Source: DASQUK01 sp046723645 | Lineage (GTDB): Bacteria > Actinomycetota > Acidimicrobiia > Acidimicrobiales > VFJN01 | Direction of reading: 5' to 3' | Assembly (NCBI GenBank): GCA_046723645.1 | Contig: JBKOUY010000163.1 | Coordinates: 1-15,247, forward strand | Length of the DNA: 15,247 nucleotides | In this document: positions 7,164 to 13,168 of the stretch, in pieces | How the letters are laid out: every line of letters starts with the position of its first letter | Position numbering within the stretch: the first letter of the stretch is position 1 | Program-made: the position numbers and the translations under genes | The notes under the pieces: model-generated | What the model saw: the letters and a program-made list of their open reading frames with translations, nothing else | What the model was told of the DNA's origin: nothing | Database searches by the model: none

Positions 7164-7182
7164 GCCGCCGCCTGGCGGCGGC
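7164..7182. repeat. Hairpin 2 in the folE-deoD gap
   Basis: GCCGCCGC, loop CTG, GCGGCGGC is a perfect 8-bp stem. It is the second of four consecutive palindromes in this gap. Confidence 0.55.
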
Positions 7183-7194
7183 GTCGATCCTCGA

Positions 7195-7224
7195 TCGCTC
7201 GACCGGCGTAGCCGGATCGAGCGA
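7195..7224. repeat. Hairpin 3 in the folE-deoD gap, long stem
   Basis: TCGCTCGA (7195-7202) pairs with TCGAGCGA (7217-7224). Inside it CCGGC pairs with GCCGG around loop GTA, with one bulged A at 7216. This gives 13 bp in all. Its length and symmetry resemble a repetitive extragenic palindrome or a regulator site rather than chance. Confidence 0.6.
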
Positions 7225-7226
7225 CA

Positions 7227-7260
7227 GCGGGGGGCTCCGGCAGGAGCCTCTGCCCCCCGC
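7227..7260. repeat. Hairpin 4 in the folE-deoD gap
   Basis: The outer arms GCGGGGGGC (7227-7235) and GCCCCCCGC (7252-7260) are perfect inverted copies. The inner arms GGCTCC (7233-7238) and GGAGCC (7243-7248) can form a competing or combined stem. It ends 7 nt before the putative deoD -10 element. Confidence 0.6.
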
Positions 7261-7267
7261 ACCCCCC

Positions 7268-7273
7268 TACGCT
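7268..7273 (+). promoter_or_regulatory. Putative -10 element of deoD
   Basis: TACGCT lies 10 nt before the GTG at 7284. There is no Shine-Dalgarno sequence. It sits directly after the hairpin array. Confidence 0.4.
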
Positions 7274-7283
7274 GCGAGGCGTC

Positions 7284-8024
7284 GTGACCGCACCCACGCC
7301 GCACAACGAGGCCAAGCCCGGCGACATCGCCGCCGCCGTCCTCCTTCCCGGTGACCCCCGGCGGGCCGCCGCCATCGCCGACCGCTTCCTCGAGGACGCG
7401 CATTGCTACAACGAGGTCCGCAACATGATGGGCTTCACCGGCACCTACCGGGGCCGGCGCATCTCGGTGCAGGGGACCGGAATGGGGATGCCGTCGATCG
7501 GCATCTACTCCACCGAGCTGTTCCGGTTCTACGGCGTGACCACCGCCATCCGGGTGGGCTCGTGCGGCGCCCTCCACGACGACGTAGACCTCCGCGACCT
7601 GGTCATCGCGCTGGCCGCGCACACCGACTCGGCGATGCTTTCGCGGCGGTTCAAGGGGATCACGTACGCCCCGACGGCCGACTTCGGCCTCGCCGTCGAG
7701 GCCTGGCGCCTGGCCCGCGAGCGGGGCATGACCGCCCACGTGGGGACCATCCTGTCCACTGACACGTTCTACGACAGCGATCCCGAGGTGATCGAGGCGC
7801 TCAGGAGGCACGGCGTGCTCGCCGTCGAGATGGAGGCCGCCGCCCTGTACACCATCGCCGCCGCCCACCGGGCGCGGGCCCTGTGCGTGTCGGCGGTGAG
7901 CGACCACATCCCGAGGGGCGAGGCCATCAGCTCGGGGGAGCGGGAGACGGGGTTCTTCTCCATGGCCGAGTTGGCCCTGGACGTGATTGTCGAGTCCGAC
8001 GCCGGCGGCCAGTCGTCGCGCTAA
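7284..8024 (+). CDS. deoD: Purine nucleoside phosphorylase, DeoD (hexameric) type
   Basis: 246 residues from GTG 7284. Phosphorolyses purine (deoxy)nucleosides to the free base and (deoxy)ribose 1-phosphate. The N-terminus TPHNEAKPGDIAAAVLLPGDP is the DeoD signature region. RVGSCGAL, VEMEAAALY (the nucleoside-binding Met-Glu pair) and the catalytic-Asp word VSDHI near the C-terminus are all present. The size fits the hexameric NP-I family and not the trimeric PNP class. The products feed Hpt, encoded earlier in the window. The stop codon overlaps the tetR stop on the opposite strand by 3 bases (8022-8024 and 8021-8023, sharing 8022-8023), so the two genes converge with no terminator space. 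Confidence 0.95.
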   Translation: MTAPTPHNEAKPGDIAAAVLLPGDPRRAAAIADRFLEDAHCYNEVRNMMGFTGTYRGRRISVQGTGMGMPSIGIYSTELFRFYGVTTAIRVGSCGALHDDVDLRDLVIALAAHTDSAMLSRRFKGITYAPTADFGLAVEAWRLARERGMTAHVGTILSTDTFYDSDPEVIEALRRHGVLAVEMEAAALYTIAAAHRARALCVSAVSDHIPRGEAISSGERETGFFSMAELALDVIVESDAGGQSSR

Positions 8025-8629
8025 CGCCGCCCGGCGGGCACGAAGGCGTGGAGGATGCGCTCCACGGTCTCGATGATGTCGGCCTCGTCCACGGTCGTGA
8101 GCTCCGCACCGAGCGCCAGCGACGCCTCGGTCAGGGCGCCGTAGAGCAGCAGGCCGAGCGCGTCGGTGTGGGCGGGTTCCAGCATCCCGTCGTCGGCCAG
8201 CGACTGCAGCCCCGCCCTGATGGTCGCCAGGCCGAATCCCCGGTCGACCTCGTACCAGGCGACCAGGCCGAGGACGGCGGGCGCGTCGGCGAGGACGATG
8301 CGCCGGAGGTCGGGCCGGGCGAACAGGGCGAACAGGGTGCGGCACCCCGCCTTGAACGGCTCGAGCCCGGTCGGCGCCGCCGCCAGCGCCGCCGCCACCA
8401 CGGCATCGTTGATCTCACGCTCCACCTCCTCGAACACCTCGACGAACAGCTCTCGCTTGTCACCGAAGTGGTGGTGCACCGCACCGCGGGTCACGCCCGC
8501 GCGCTGGCCGATGCCGTCGAGGGTGGCGGCCTGGTAGCCGACTTCGGCGAAGGTGGCACGCCCGGCGTCGAGGATCGTGCGTCGCGTGACGGCGGCGTCG
8601 GCGGCGGTGCGACGCGGCATGGCGCTCAT
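8021..8629 (-). CDS. TetR/AcrR-family transcriptional regulator
   Basis: 202 residues from ATG 8627-8629. The N-terminal DNA-binding domain carries the TetR signature: ILDAGRATFAEVGYQAATLDGI leads into a helix-turn-helix at about residues 36-55 (GVTRGAVHHHFGDKREL follows the pattern). The C-terminal domain, about residues 70-200, is helical, Ala/Leu-rich and ligand-binding in type; the ligand cannot be told from sequence. An alternative start at Met4 exists, but the TACGTA-7 nt-ATG arrangement supports 8629. A 19-bp palindrome overlaps that promoter, suggesting autorepression. The gene is convergent with deoD and divergent from folP, so either neighbour could be a target. Confidence 0.93.
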   Translation of the reverse strand: MSAMPRRTAADAAVTRRTILDAGRATFAEVGYQAATLDGIGQRAGVTRGAVHHHFGDKRELFVEVFEEVEREINDAVVAAALAAAPTGLEPFKAGCRTLFALFARPDLRRIVLADAPAVLGLVAWYEVDRGFGLATIRAGLQSLADDGMLEPAHTDALGLLLYGALTEASLALGAELTTVDEADIIETVERILHAFVPAGRR

Positions 8630-8634
8630 GGTTG

Positions 8635-8653
8635 CATACGTACGGGTCGTATG
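8635..8653. promoter_or_regulatory. Probable TetR operator, CATACG-N7-CGTATG
   Basis: The perfect 6-bp arms CATACG (8635-8640) and CGTATG (8648-8653) are centred on 8644, with one more complementary pair at 8643/8645. The spacing and length are typical of TetR-family operators. It lies 6 bp upstream of the tetR start codon and covers both possible -10 elements, which fits autorepression. Confidence 0.65.
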
Positions 8654-8656
8654 TTA
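8637..8656 (-). promoter_or_regulatory. Putative tetR promoter within the operator
   Basis: On the minus strand TACGTA (8642-8637) is followed by 7 nt and the ATG, matching the leaderless pattern. A second candidate, TAACAT (8656-8651), lies just upstream and would give a leader of about 15 nt. Both overlap the palindrome. Confidence 0.45.
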
Positions 8657-8796
8657 GCCACGGGGCAGAACGGCGGCGGATCCTGGGGGCGGGTGGGACA
8701 ATGAGCGAGCGGGCGATCGGGTAGCCAGGGGGTGTCCACCACGTAACGCGGCCATATGGCGTCGGAGCGCGCCGTCGGTGGTCACGGGGGGCGACG

Positions 8797-8802
8797 TAAG
8801 CT
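8797..8802 (+). promoter_or_regulatory. Putative -10 element of folP
   Basis: TAAGCT is followed by 8 nt and the GTG at 8811. This supports GTG 8811 over the upstream in-frame GTG at 8778, which would lie before this promoter. A perfect palindrome GCCATATGGC at 8751-8760 lies upstream; its role is unknown. Confidence 0.45.
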
Positions 8803-8810
8803 TGCCGTTC

Positions 8811-9617
8811 GTGGAGAGCGGACGTCGCCGGGTCATGGGTGTCGTCAACGTGACCCCCGACTCGTTCTCCGACGGCGGACGCTTTCTCGACCACCGGGCC
8901 GCCCTCGCGCACGGTCGGTCCCTGGTCGCGCAGGGGGCGGGCTGGATCGACGTGGGCGGCGAGTCCACACGCCCCCACGCCGAGCCCGTCCCGGTCGACG
9001 AGGAGCTGCGGCGCGTGATCCCCGTCGTCGAGGGGCTCGCGGCCGACGGCGTGGCCGTGTCGATCGACACCCGCAAGGCCCCGGTCGCCGAGGCCGCCGT
9101 CGCGGCCGGTGCCCGCATGATCAACGACGTGTCGGCCAGCCTGGGCGTGGTCGCCGGCGCCACGGGCGCCGCGTTCGTGGCCATGCACATGCTCGGCGAT
9201 CCCCGCACGATGCAGGAGGACCCGGCATACGGCGACGTCGTGGCGGAGGTGCGCGACTTCCTCGTCGATCGGGCCGACGCGGCCCGGGCCGCGGGCGTGC
9301 GGGAGGTCTGGATCGATCCCGGCATCGGCTTCGGCAAGACGCTCGACCACAACCTCGACCTACTCGCCAACCTCGATGTGCTCGTGGCCACCGGCTACCC
9401 GGTGATGGTCGGCACGAGCCGCAAGTCGACGCTCGGCACGTTGGCCGCCAGGGCCGACCGCACCGGGACCATCCCGCCCGCCGGCGATCGGCTCGAGGGC
9501 TCCGTAGCCACCGCGACCTGGTCGTTGCTGCGCGGCGCCGGCATTGTCCGCGTCCACGAGGTGTCCGCCACCGTGCGGGCGCTCGAGGCCTGCGATCGCG
9601 TGCTGGCGGCGGCGTGA
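8811..9617 (+). CDS. folP: Dihydropteroate synthase
   Basis: 268 residues from GTG 8811. Joins 6-hydroxymethyl-dihydropterin pyrophosphate to p-aminobenzoate and is the sulfonamide target. Motifs in order are VMGVVNVTPDSFSDGG (residues 8-23, pyrophosphate/Mg loop with Asn13), IDVGGESTRP, VSIDTRK, INDVSA, WIDPGIGFGKT, GTSRKS and a final VRVHEV. Loop 2 reads STRPHAEPV, with His where Gly is common after STRP. GTG 8778 would add 11 residues but lies upstream of the likely -10 element. The gene is divergent from tetR and heads the folP-to-nadB group, although a 117-bp leader separates it from the next gene. Confidence 0.95.
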   Translation: MESGRRRVMGVVNVTPDSFSDGGRFLDHRAALAHGRSLVAQGAGWIDVGGESTRPHAEPVPVDEELRRVIPVVEGLAADGVAVSIDTRKAPVAEAAVAAGARMINDVSASLGVVAGATGAAFVAMHMLGDPRTMQEDPAYGDVVAEVRDFLVDRADAARAAGVREVWIDPGIGFGKTLDHNLDLLANLDVLVATGYPVMVGTSRKSTLGTLAARADRTGTIPPAGDRLEGSVATATWSLLRGAGIVRVHEVSATVRALEACDRVLAAA

Positions 9618-9734
9618 TGTTCCCAGCAAGGAGTACTGAGGTGCGAGTGAAGCGAGCACGGCAGGCCAACGGCGCGAGCGCCAGCTCGTCCCGTGGCGAT
9701 GGGCGTGGGGCACGGCCCCACGGGAGACACTGAC
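9618..9734 (+). other. folP-pseudophosphatase leader with hairpin and SD
   Basis: 117 bp without a gene. AGCAAGG at 9625-9631 and a GAAGCGAGC word near 9650 echo the folE leader. A strong hairpin CGTGGGGC, loop ACG, GCCCCACG lies at 9704-9722. It is followed immediately by GGAG (9723-9726), then 8 nt to GTG 9735. A smaller GGCG-cgag-CGCC stem lies just before it, at about 9671-9682. The hairpin directly abutting the SD repeats the arrangement found before folE. Confidence 0.55.
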
Positions 9735-10250
9735 GTGCCACCGACCAAGGGCAAGTGGGCCCAGGGCATCACCCCCCGGAACTTCGTGTGGGTGCTCAAG
9801 GACCGGCTGGCCATCTGCGAGCGGCCCGGGGGCTACGGCGCCAACCACCGCCGTGTCCGGCGGCAGGAGGAGATCATCTGGATCCGCGAGCAGGGCTTCA
9901 CCCATGTGATCTCCCTGATCGCCGCACCCCACAACCTGCACAACTACGACGAGCTGGGCGTGGCCTGGCTGCACCGGCCCCAGCAGCCCAGCGACGACCC
10001 GGTTGAGTTCCAGCTCGCGCTCTACACCGAGGTCCGCGACCTCCTGGCCAAGGGGGAGAAGCTCCTGATCCACCAGGAGGAGGTGGGCGACCGCATCTGC
10101 GGCCTCGTGGCCGGCTACGTGCTGTGGGCCGGCCTCGTGCCCTACGGCCCGCAGGCGATCTCGGTCACCGAGCGCCTCACCGGGCGGCAGCTGGGTCCCG
10201 AGGGGCGGGAGTTGGTGGCCTCCGCCGACGAGCTCCGCGAATCCGGATGA
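9735..10250 (+). CDS. Tyrosine/dual-specificity phosphatase-like protein lacking the catalytic cysteine
   Basis: 171 residues from GTG 9735, chosen because GGAG lies 8 nt upstream. The order of elements resembles a small cysteine phosphatase: an N-terminal LAICERPGGYG word, a strand FTHVISLIAAP at about residues 54-64, a GVAWLHRPQQPSDDP segment where the general-acid loop would be, and a helix before KLLIHQEEVGDRICGLVAGYVLW. The last matches the P-loop H-C-x5-R followed by its helix, but residue 114 is Gln in place of Cys (His113, Gln114, Arg120). The only Cys residues seen are 28 and 122. It should therefore be inactive by the Cys mechanism; a binding or regulatory role is possible. The stop overlaps the folB start (ATGA), so it is translated with folate genes. 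Fold assignment is by pattern recognition only. Confidence 0.7.
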   Translation: MPPTKGKWAQGITPRNFVWVLKDRLAICERPGGYGANHRRVRRQEEIIWIREQGFTHVISLIAAPHNLHNYDELGVAWLHRPQQPSDDPVEFQLALYTEVRDLLAKGEKLLIHQEEVGDRICGLVAGYVLWAGLVPYGPQAISVTERLTGRQLGPEGRELVASADELRESG

Positions 10251-10633
10251 GCGAACCCGCGGCGCTTCCTTGGGACCGCATCGAGCTGCGCGGCCTTCGG
10301 ATGGCCGGGCGCGTCGGCGTGTTGCCGATCGAGCGGGACCAGGACCAGCCGCTGGAGGTCGACCTCGACGTGGTCGTGGACCTGGCGCCGGCCGGCGCCA
10401 GCGACGACCTGGCCGACACCGTCCACTACGGCACGGTCTGCGACGCCGTCGTGCGGGCGGTCGGCGCGGGCCATGTCGAGCTGCTGGAGCGCCTCGCAGA
10501 GGTCGTCGCCCAGGCGGTGCTGGGGGTCGATCCCCGGATCGTCGCCGTCGACCTGGCGGTCCGGAAGCTGCGCCCGCCCCTGCCGCACGACGTGGCGACC
10601 TCGGGCGTGCACGTGGTCCGGACGAGGCGATGA
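10247..10633 (+). CDS. folB: Dihydroneopterin aldolase
   Basis: 128 residues. Cleaves 7,8-dihydroneopterin to 6-hydroxymethyl-dihydropterin and glycolaldehyde. The N-terminal word ELRGLRMAGRVGVLPIERDQDQPLEVDL carries the conserved Glu29. DTVHYGTVCDAV has the conserved Tyr. AVRKLRPPLPHDV supplies the catalytic Lys at about residue 107. Where many homologues read HGV, this one reads VGV, so that His is absent. The ATG overlaps the upstream stop and the TGA overlaps the folK ATG, so the three reading frames are translationally coupled. Confidence 0.93.
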   Translation: MSEPAALPWDRIELRGLRMAGRVGVLPIERDQDQPLEVDLDVVVDLAPAGASDDLADTVHYGTVCDAVVRAVGAGHVELLERLAEVVAQAVLGVDPRIVAVDLAVRKLRPPLPHDVATSGVHVVRTRR

Positions 10634-11136
10634 GCGGCGCCGCGGGCGGCTCCCCGCCGCACCGCCGTGCGTTCCTCGGGCTGGGGTCGAACCTCGGGGA
10701 CCGGGTGCGCTACCTGCGGGAGGCCGTCGACACGCTGCGGGCTGTGGACCTGCGGGCCGTGTCGCAGGTCTATGAGACCGAACCGGTCGGCGGGCCGGGC
10801 GGCCAAGACGCGTACCTGAATCTGGTGGCCGAGCTGGACACGGCACGGGAACCGCACGAACTGCTCGGCGTGTGCCACCGGCTGGAGGCCGCCGCCGGGC
10901 GCGTGCGCGACGAGCGCTGGGGACCGCGGACGCTGGACGTCGACGTGCTCTGGATCGACGGCGTCACGGTGGACGAGCCCGACCTCCAGGTGCCTCACCC
11001 CCGCATGTGGGAGCGCCGCTTCGTTCTCGCGCCGCTGCGCGACCTCGCTCCCGACCTCGTCGACGAGGCCACCCTGGACGCCGCCGCCGGCTACGTCGAG
11101 CCCGTGGGCGCGTTGGACGAGCTGGCCGCCCACTGA
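10630..11136 (+). CDS. folK: 6-hydroxymethyl-7,8-dihydropterin pyrophosphokinase
   Basis: 168 residues. Transfers pyrophosphate from ATP to 6-hydroxymethyl-dihydropterin, making the FolP substrate. Motifs are FLGLGSNLGDR near the start, SQVYETEPVGG, NLVAELDT, and the signature RWGPRTLDVDVLW with the two Mg-binding Asp residues. VPHPRMWERRFVLAPLRDLAP follows. Start and stop are fixed by the ATGA overlap with folB and the next gene starting 3 nt after the stop. Length is normal for a stand-alone HPPK, not the FolB-FolK fusion found in some bacteria. Confidence 0.95.
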   Translation: MSGAAGGSPPHRRAFLGLGSNLGDRVRYLREAVDTLRAVDLRAVSQVYETEPVGGPGGQDAYLNLVAELDTAREPHELLGVCHRLEAAAGRVRDERWGPRTLDVDVLWIDGVTVDEPDLQVPHPRMWERRFVLAPLRDLAPDLVDEATLDAAAGYVEPVGALDELAAH

Positions 11137-11138
11137 CC

Positions 11139-11894
11139 GTGGTGCGGGTGCGGATCATCGGTCCGGGCCGGGCCGGCACGGCGCTCGCCCGGGCCCTGAC
11201 CGCGGCCCGCTGGGACGTCGCACCCCTGCTCGGTCGCGACGACGATCCCACCCGGGCGGCCCGCGACGTCGACCTGCTGGTGATCGCCACGCCCGACGAC
11301 CGCGTGCGGGAGGTGGCGGGGGCGGTCGAGCCCGTGCCCGGCACGGTCATCGCCCACCTCGCCGGGTCGCTGGGCCTCCGGGCGCTGGCCCCCCACCCGC
11401 GGCGGGCGGCCGTGCATCCGCTGGTGGCCCTGCCCACGCCGGCGGTGGGCGCCCGGCGACTGGTCGGATCCTGGTTCGCCGTTGCCGGGGACCCGCTCGT
11501 CCACGACGTCGTGCGCGCCCTGCGCGGCCGGTGGTTCGAGGTGGCCGACGCCGACCGCCCCGTCTACCACGCCGCCGCCGTCATCGCGTCCAACCACCTG
11601 GTCGCTCTGCTGGGACAGGTCGAGCGCCTGAGCCAGGCGGTCGGGGTGCCGTTCGAGGCCTACTTCGACCTGGCCCGGGCCACGCTCGACAACGTCGCCG
11701 CCCTCGGCCCGGCCGCCGCGCTGACCGGGCCGGCCGCCCGGGGCGACGAGACCACGATCCGCCGGCATCTGCGGGCCCTGCCGCCCGAGGAACGTCACGC
11801 CTACCGCGTCCTGGTCGACGCCGCCCGCCGGCTGGCGCAGCAGCCTCGGGCTGTGGATGACGCAACCCCGGGGCTCCGGGAGCACGAGCCGTGA
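11139..11894 (+). CDS. Rossmann-fold/DUF2520 protein, candidate dehydrogenase
   Basis: 251 residues from GTG 11139 (a second GTG follows at 11142). The N-terminus VRIIGPGRAGTALARAL carries a G-x-G-x-x-G dinucleotide-binding loop. LLVIATPDDRVREVA and the AHLAGSLGLRAL and AAVHPLVALPTP words are the pattern of the Rossmann plus DUF2520 family. The C-terminal half is helical (VYHAAAVIASNHLVALLGQVERL), like the dimerisation domain of 6-phosphogluconate and ketopantoate reductases. It starts 3 nt after folK and overlaps panC by GTGA, so it is embedded in a folate-pantothenate operon. A ketopantoate reductase role is plausible from the fold and position but not established here. Confidence 0.85.
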   Translation: MVRVRIIGPGRAGTALARALTAARWDVAPLLGRDDDPTRAARDVDLLVIATPDDRVREVAGAVEPVPGTVIAHLAGSLGLRALAPHPRRAAVHPLVALPTPAVGARRLVGSWFAVAGDPLVHDVVRALRGRWFEVADADRPVYHAAAVIASNHLVALLGQVERLSQAVGVPFEAYFDLARATLDNVAALGPAAALTGPAARGDETTIRRHLRALPPEERHAYRVLVDAARRLAQQPRAVDDATPGLREHEP

Positions 11895-12757
11895 GGATGC
11901 TCGGCACCATTCCCGAGCTGCGGTCGGTCCTGGACCGCGCGCGGGCGGCGGACCGCACCGTCGGGCTCGTGCCCACGATGGGCTACCTGCACGATGGCCA
12001 CCTGTCGCTCATGCGGCAGGCGCGCGCCGAGACCGACGTGGTCGTGGCGTCGATCTTCGTGAATCCGCTCCAGTTCGGGGCCGGCGAGGACCTCGACGCC
12101 TACCCCCGCGACCTGGATCGCGACGCCCGCCTCGCCGACGCCGCGGGCATGGACGTGCTCTTCGTCCCCGGCACCGACGAGATGTACCCGGTGCCGGTGC
12201 TGACCACGGTGTCGGTGGCGAAGGTCTCCGAGCCGCTCGAGGGCGCCGCGCGCCCCCATCACTTCGCCGGCGTCGCCACCGTGGTGGCAAAGCTCTTCGC
12301 CATAGTCGGCCCCTGCCGCGCGTACTTCGGCGAGAAGGACTTCCAGCAGCTGGCGGTGGTGCGGCGGATGGCGGGAGACCTCTCGTTCCCCGTCGACGTG
12401 GTCGGATGCCCCACGGTCCGGGAGCCTGACGGCCTGGCGCTGTCGTCCCGGAACAGCTACCTGACCGCCGAGGAACGCGAGGCCGCGCCGGTCGTGTACC
12501 GGGCGCTGCGGGCGGGTGTGGCCAGCATCCTGGCCGGCGAACGAGACCCGGCGGCCGTCCGCACGCTCATGGCCGGGATCATCGAGGCGGAACCGGTGGC
12601 GAAACTGGACTACGCCGAGGTGGTCGACGCAGACTCGTTCCGAACCCCGATCCCGCTCTCCGGGAATCTGCGGCTGCTGGCGGCTGTTCGATTCGGGCGA
12701 GCGAGGCTCATCGACAACGTGGGGGTGACCGTTCCGGCACCCACCCAGGGAGGTTGA
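11891..12757 (+). CDS. panC: Pantothenate synthetase (pantoate-beta-alanine ligase)
   Basis: 288 residues from GTG 11891. Condenses pantoate and beta-alanine with ATP through a pantoyl-adenylate. PTMGYLHDGHLSLMRQAR contains the HxGH nucleotidyl-transfer motif (His34-His37). SIFVNPLQFG is at about 54-63. HHFAGVATVVAKLF, YFGEKDFQQL and the KMSKS-like SSRNSYL (185-191) follow in the family order. The GTGA overlap with the DUF2520 gene shows coupling. It uses the beta-alanine produced by PanD, encoded just downstream. Confidence 0.96.
   Translation: MRMLGTIPELRSVLDRARAADRTVGLVPTMGYLHDGHLSLMRQARAETDVVVASIFVNPLQFGAGEDLDAYPRDLDRDARLADAAGMDVLFVPGTDEMYPVPVLTTVSVAKVSEPLEGAARPHHFAGVATVVAKLFAIVGPCRAYFGEKDFQQLAVVRRMAGDLSFPVDVVGCPTVREPDGLALSSRNSYLTAEEREAAPVVYRALRAGVASILAGERDPAAVRTLMAGIIEAEPVAKLDYAEVVDADSFRTPIPLSGNLRLLAAVRFGRARLIDNVGVTVPAPTQGG
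12747..12753 (+). promoter_or_regulatory. Ribosome binding site of panD
   Basis: AGGGAGG ends 10 nt before GTG 12764 and overlaps the end of panC. It supports the GTG start and the usual PanD N-terminus. Confidence 0.6.
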
Positions 12758-12763
12758 CCCGCC

Positions 12764-13144
12764 GTGCGCCGCCGCATGCTCAAGTCGAAGATCCATCGTG
12801 CGGTCGTCACCGACGCCAACCTGCACTACGTGGGCTCGATCACCATCGATCCCCAGCTGCTCGAGGCCGCCGACATCCTCGAGCACGAGCAGGTGGCGGT
12901 GGTCGACATCGACAACGGGGCCCGCTTCGAGACCTACACCATCGCCGGCCGCCCCGGCTCCGGCGACATGTGCCTCAACGGTGCGGCCGCCCGCCTGGTG
13001 TCCCCCGGCGATCGGATCATCGTCATCTCCTACGCGGACTATGAGGCCGACGAGCTGGCGCACCACGAGCCGGCGGTCGTCCACGTCGACTCCACCAACC
13101 ACCGCGTCGACTCGGCCACCGCGGAGCGGCTGGCCAGCGGCTGA
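12764..13144 (+). CDS. panD: Aspartate 1-decarboxylase (pyruvoyl-dependent)
   Basis: 126 residues from GTG 12764. Decarboxylates aspartate to beta-alanine for PanC. The N-terminus RRRMLKSKIHRAVVTDANL is typical. The self-cleavage site Gly24-Ser25 in YVGSIT is intact, so Ser25 can become the pyruvoyl group. The words ARFETYTI, GSGDMCLNGAAARL and GDRIIVISYADY are canonical. The C-terminal extension HRVDSATAERLASG is short and unremarkable. It starts 6 nt after the panC stop. Confidence 0.96.
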   Translation: MRRRMLKSKIHRAVVTDANLHYVGSITIDPQLLEAADILEHEQVAVVDIDNGARFETYTIAGRPGSGDMCLNGAAARLVSPGDRIIVISYADYEADELAHHEPAVVHVDSTNHRVDSATAERLASG

Positions 13145-13168
13145 TCGCCCTGCGGCCGACTTGTTCCC

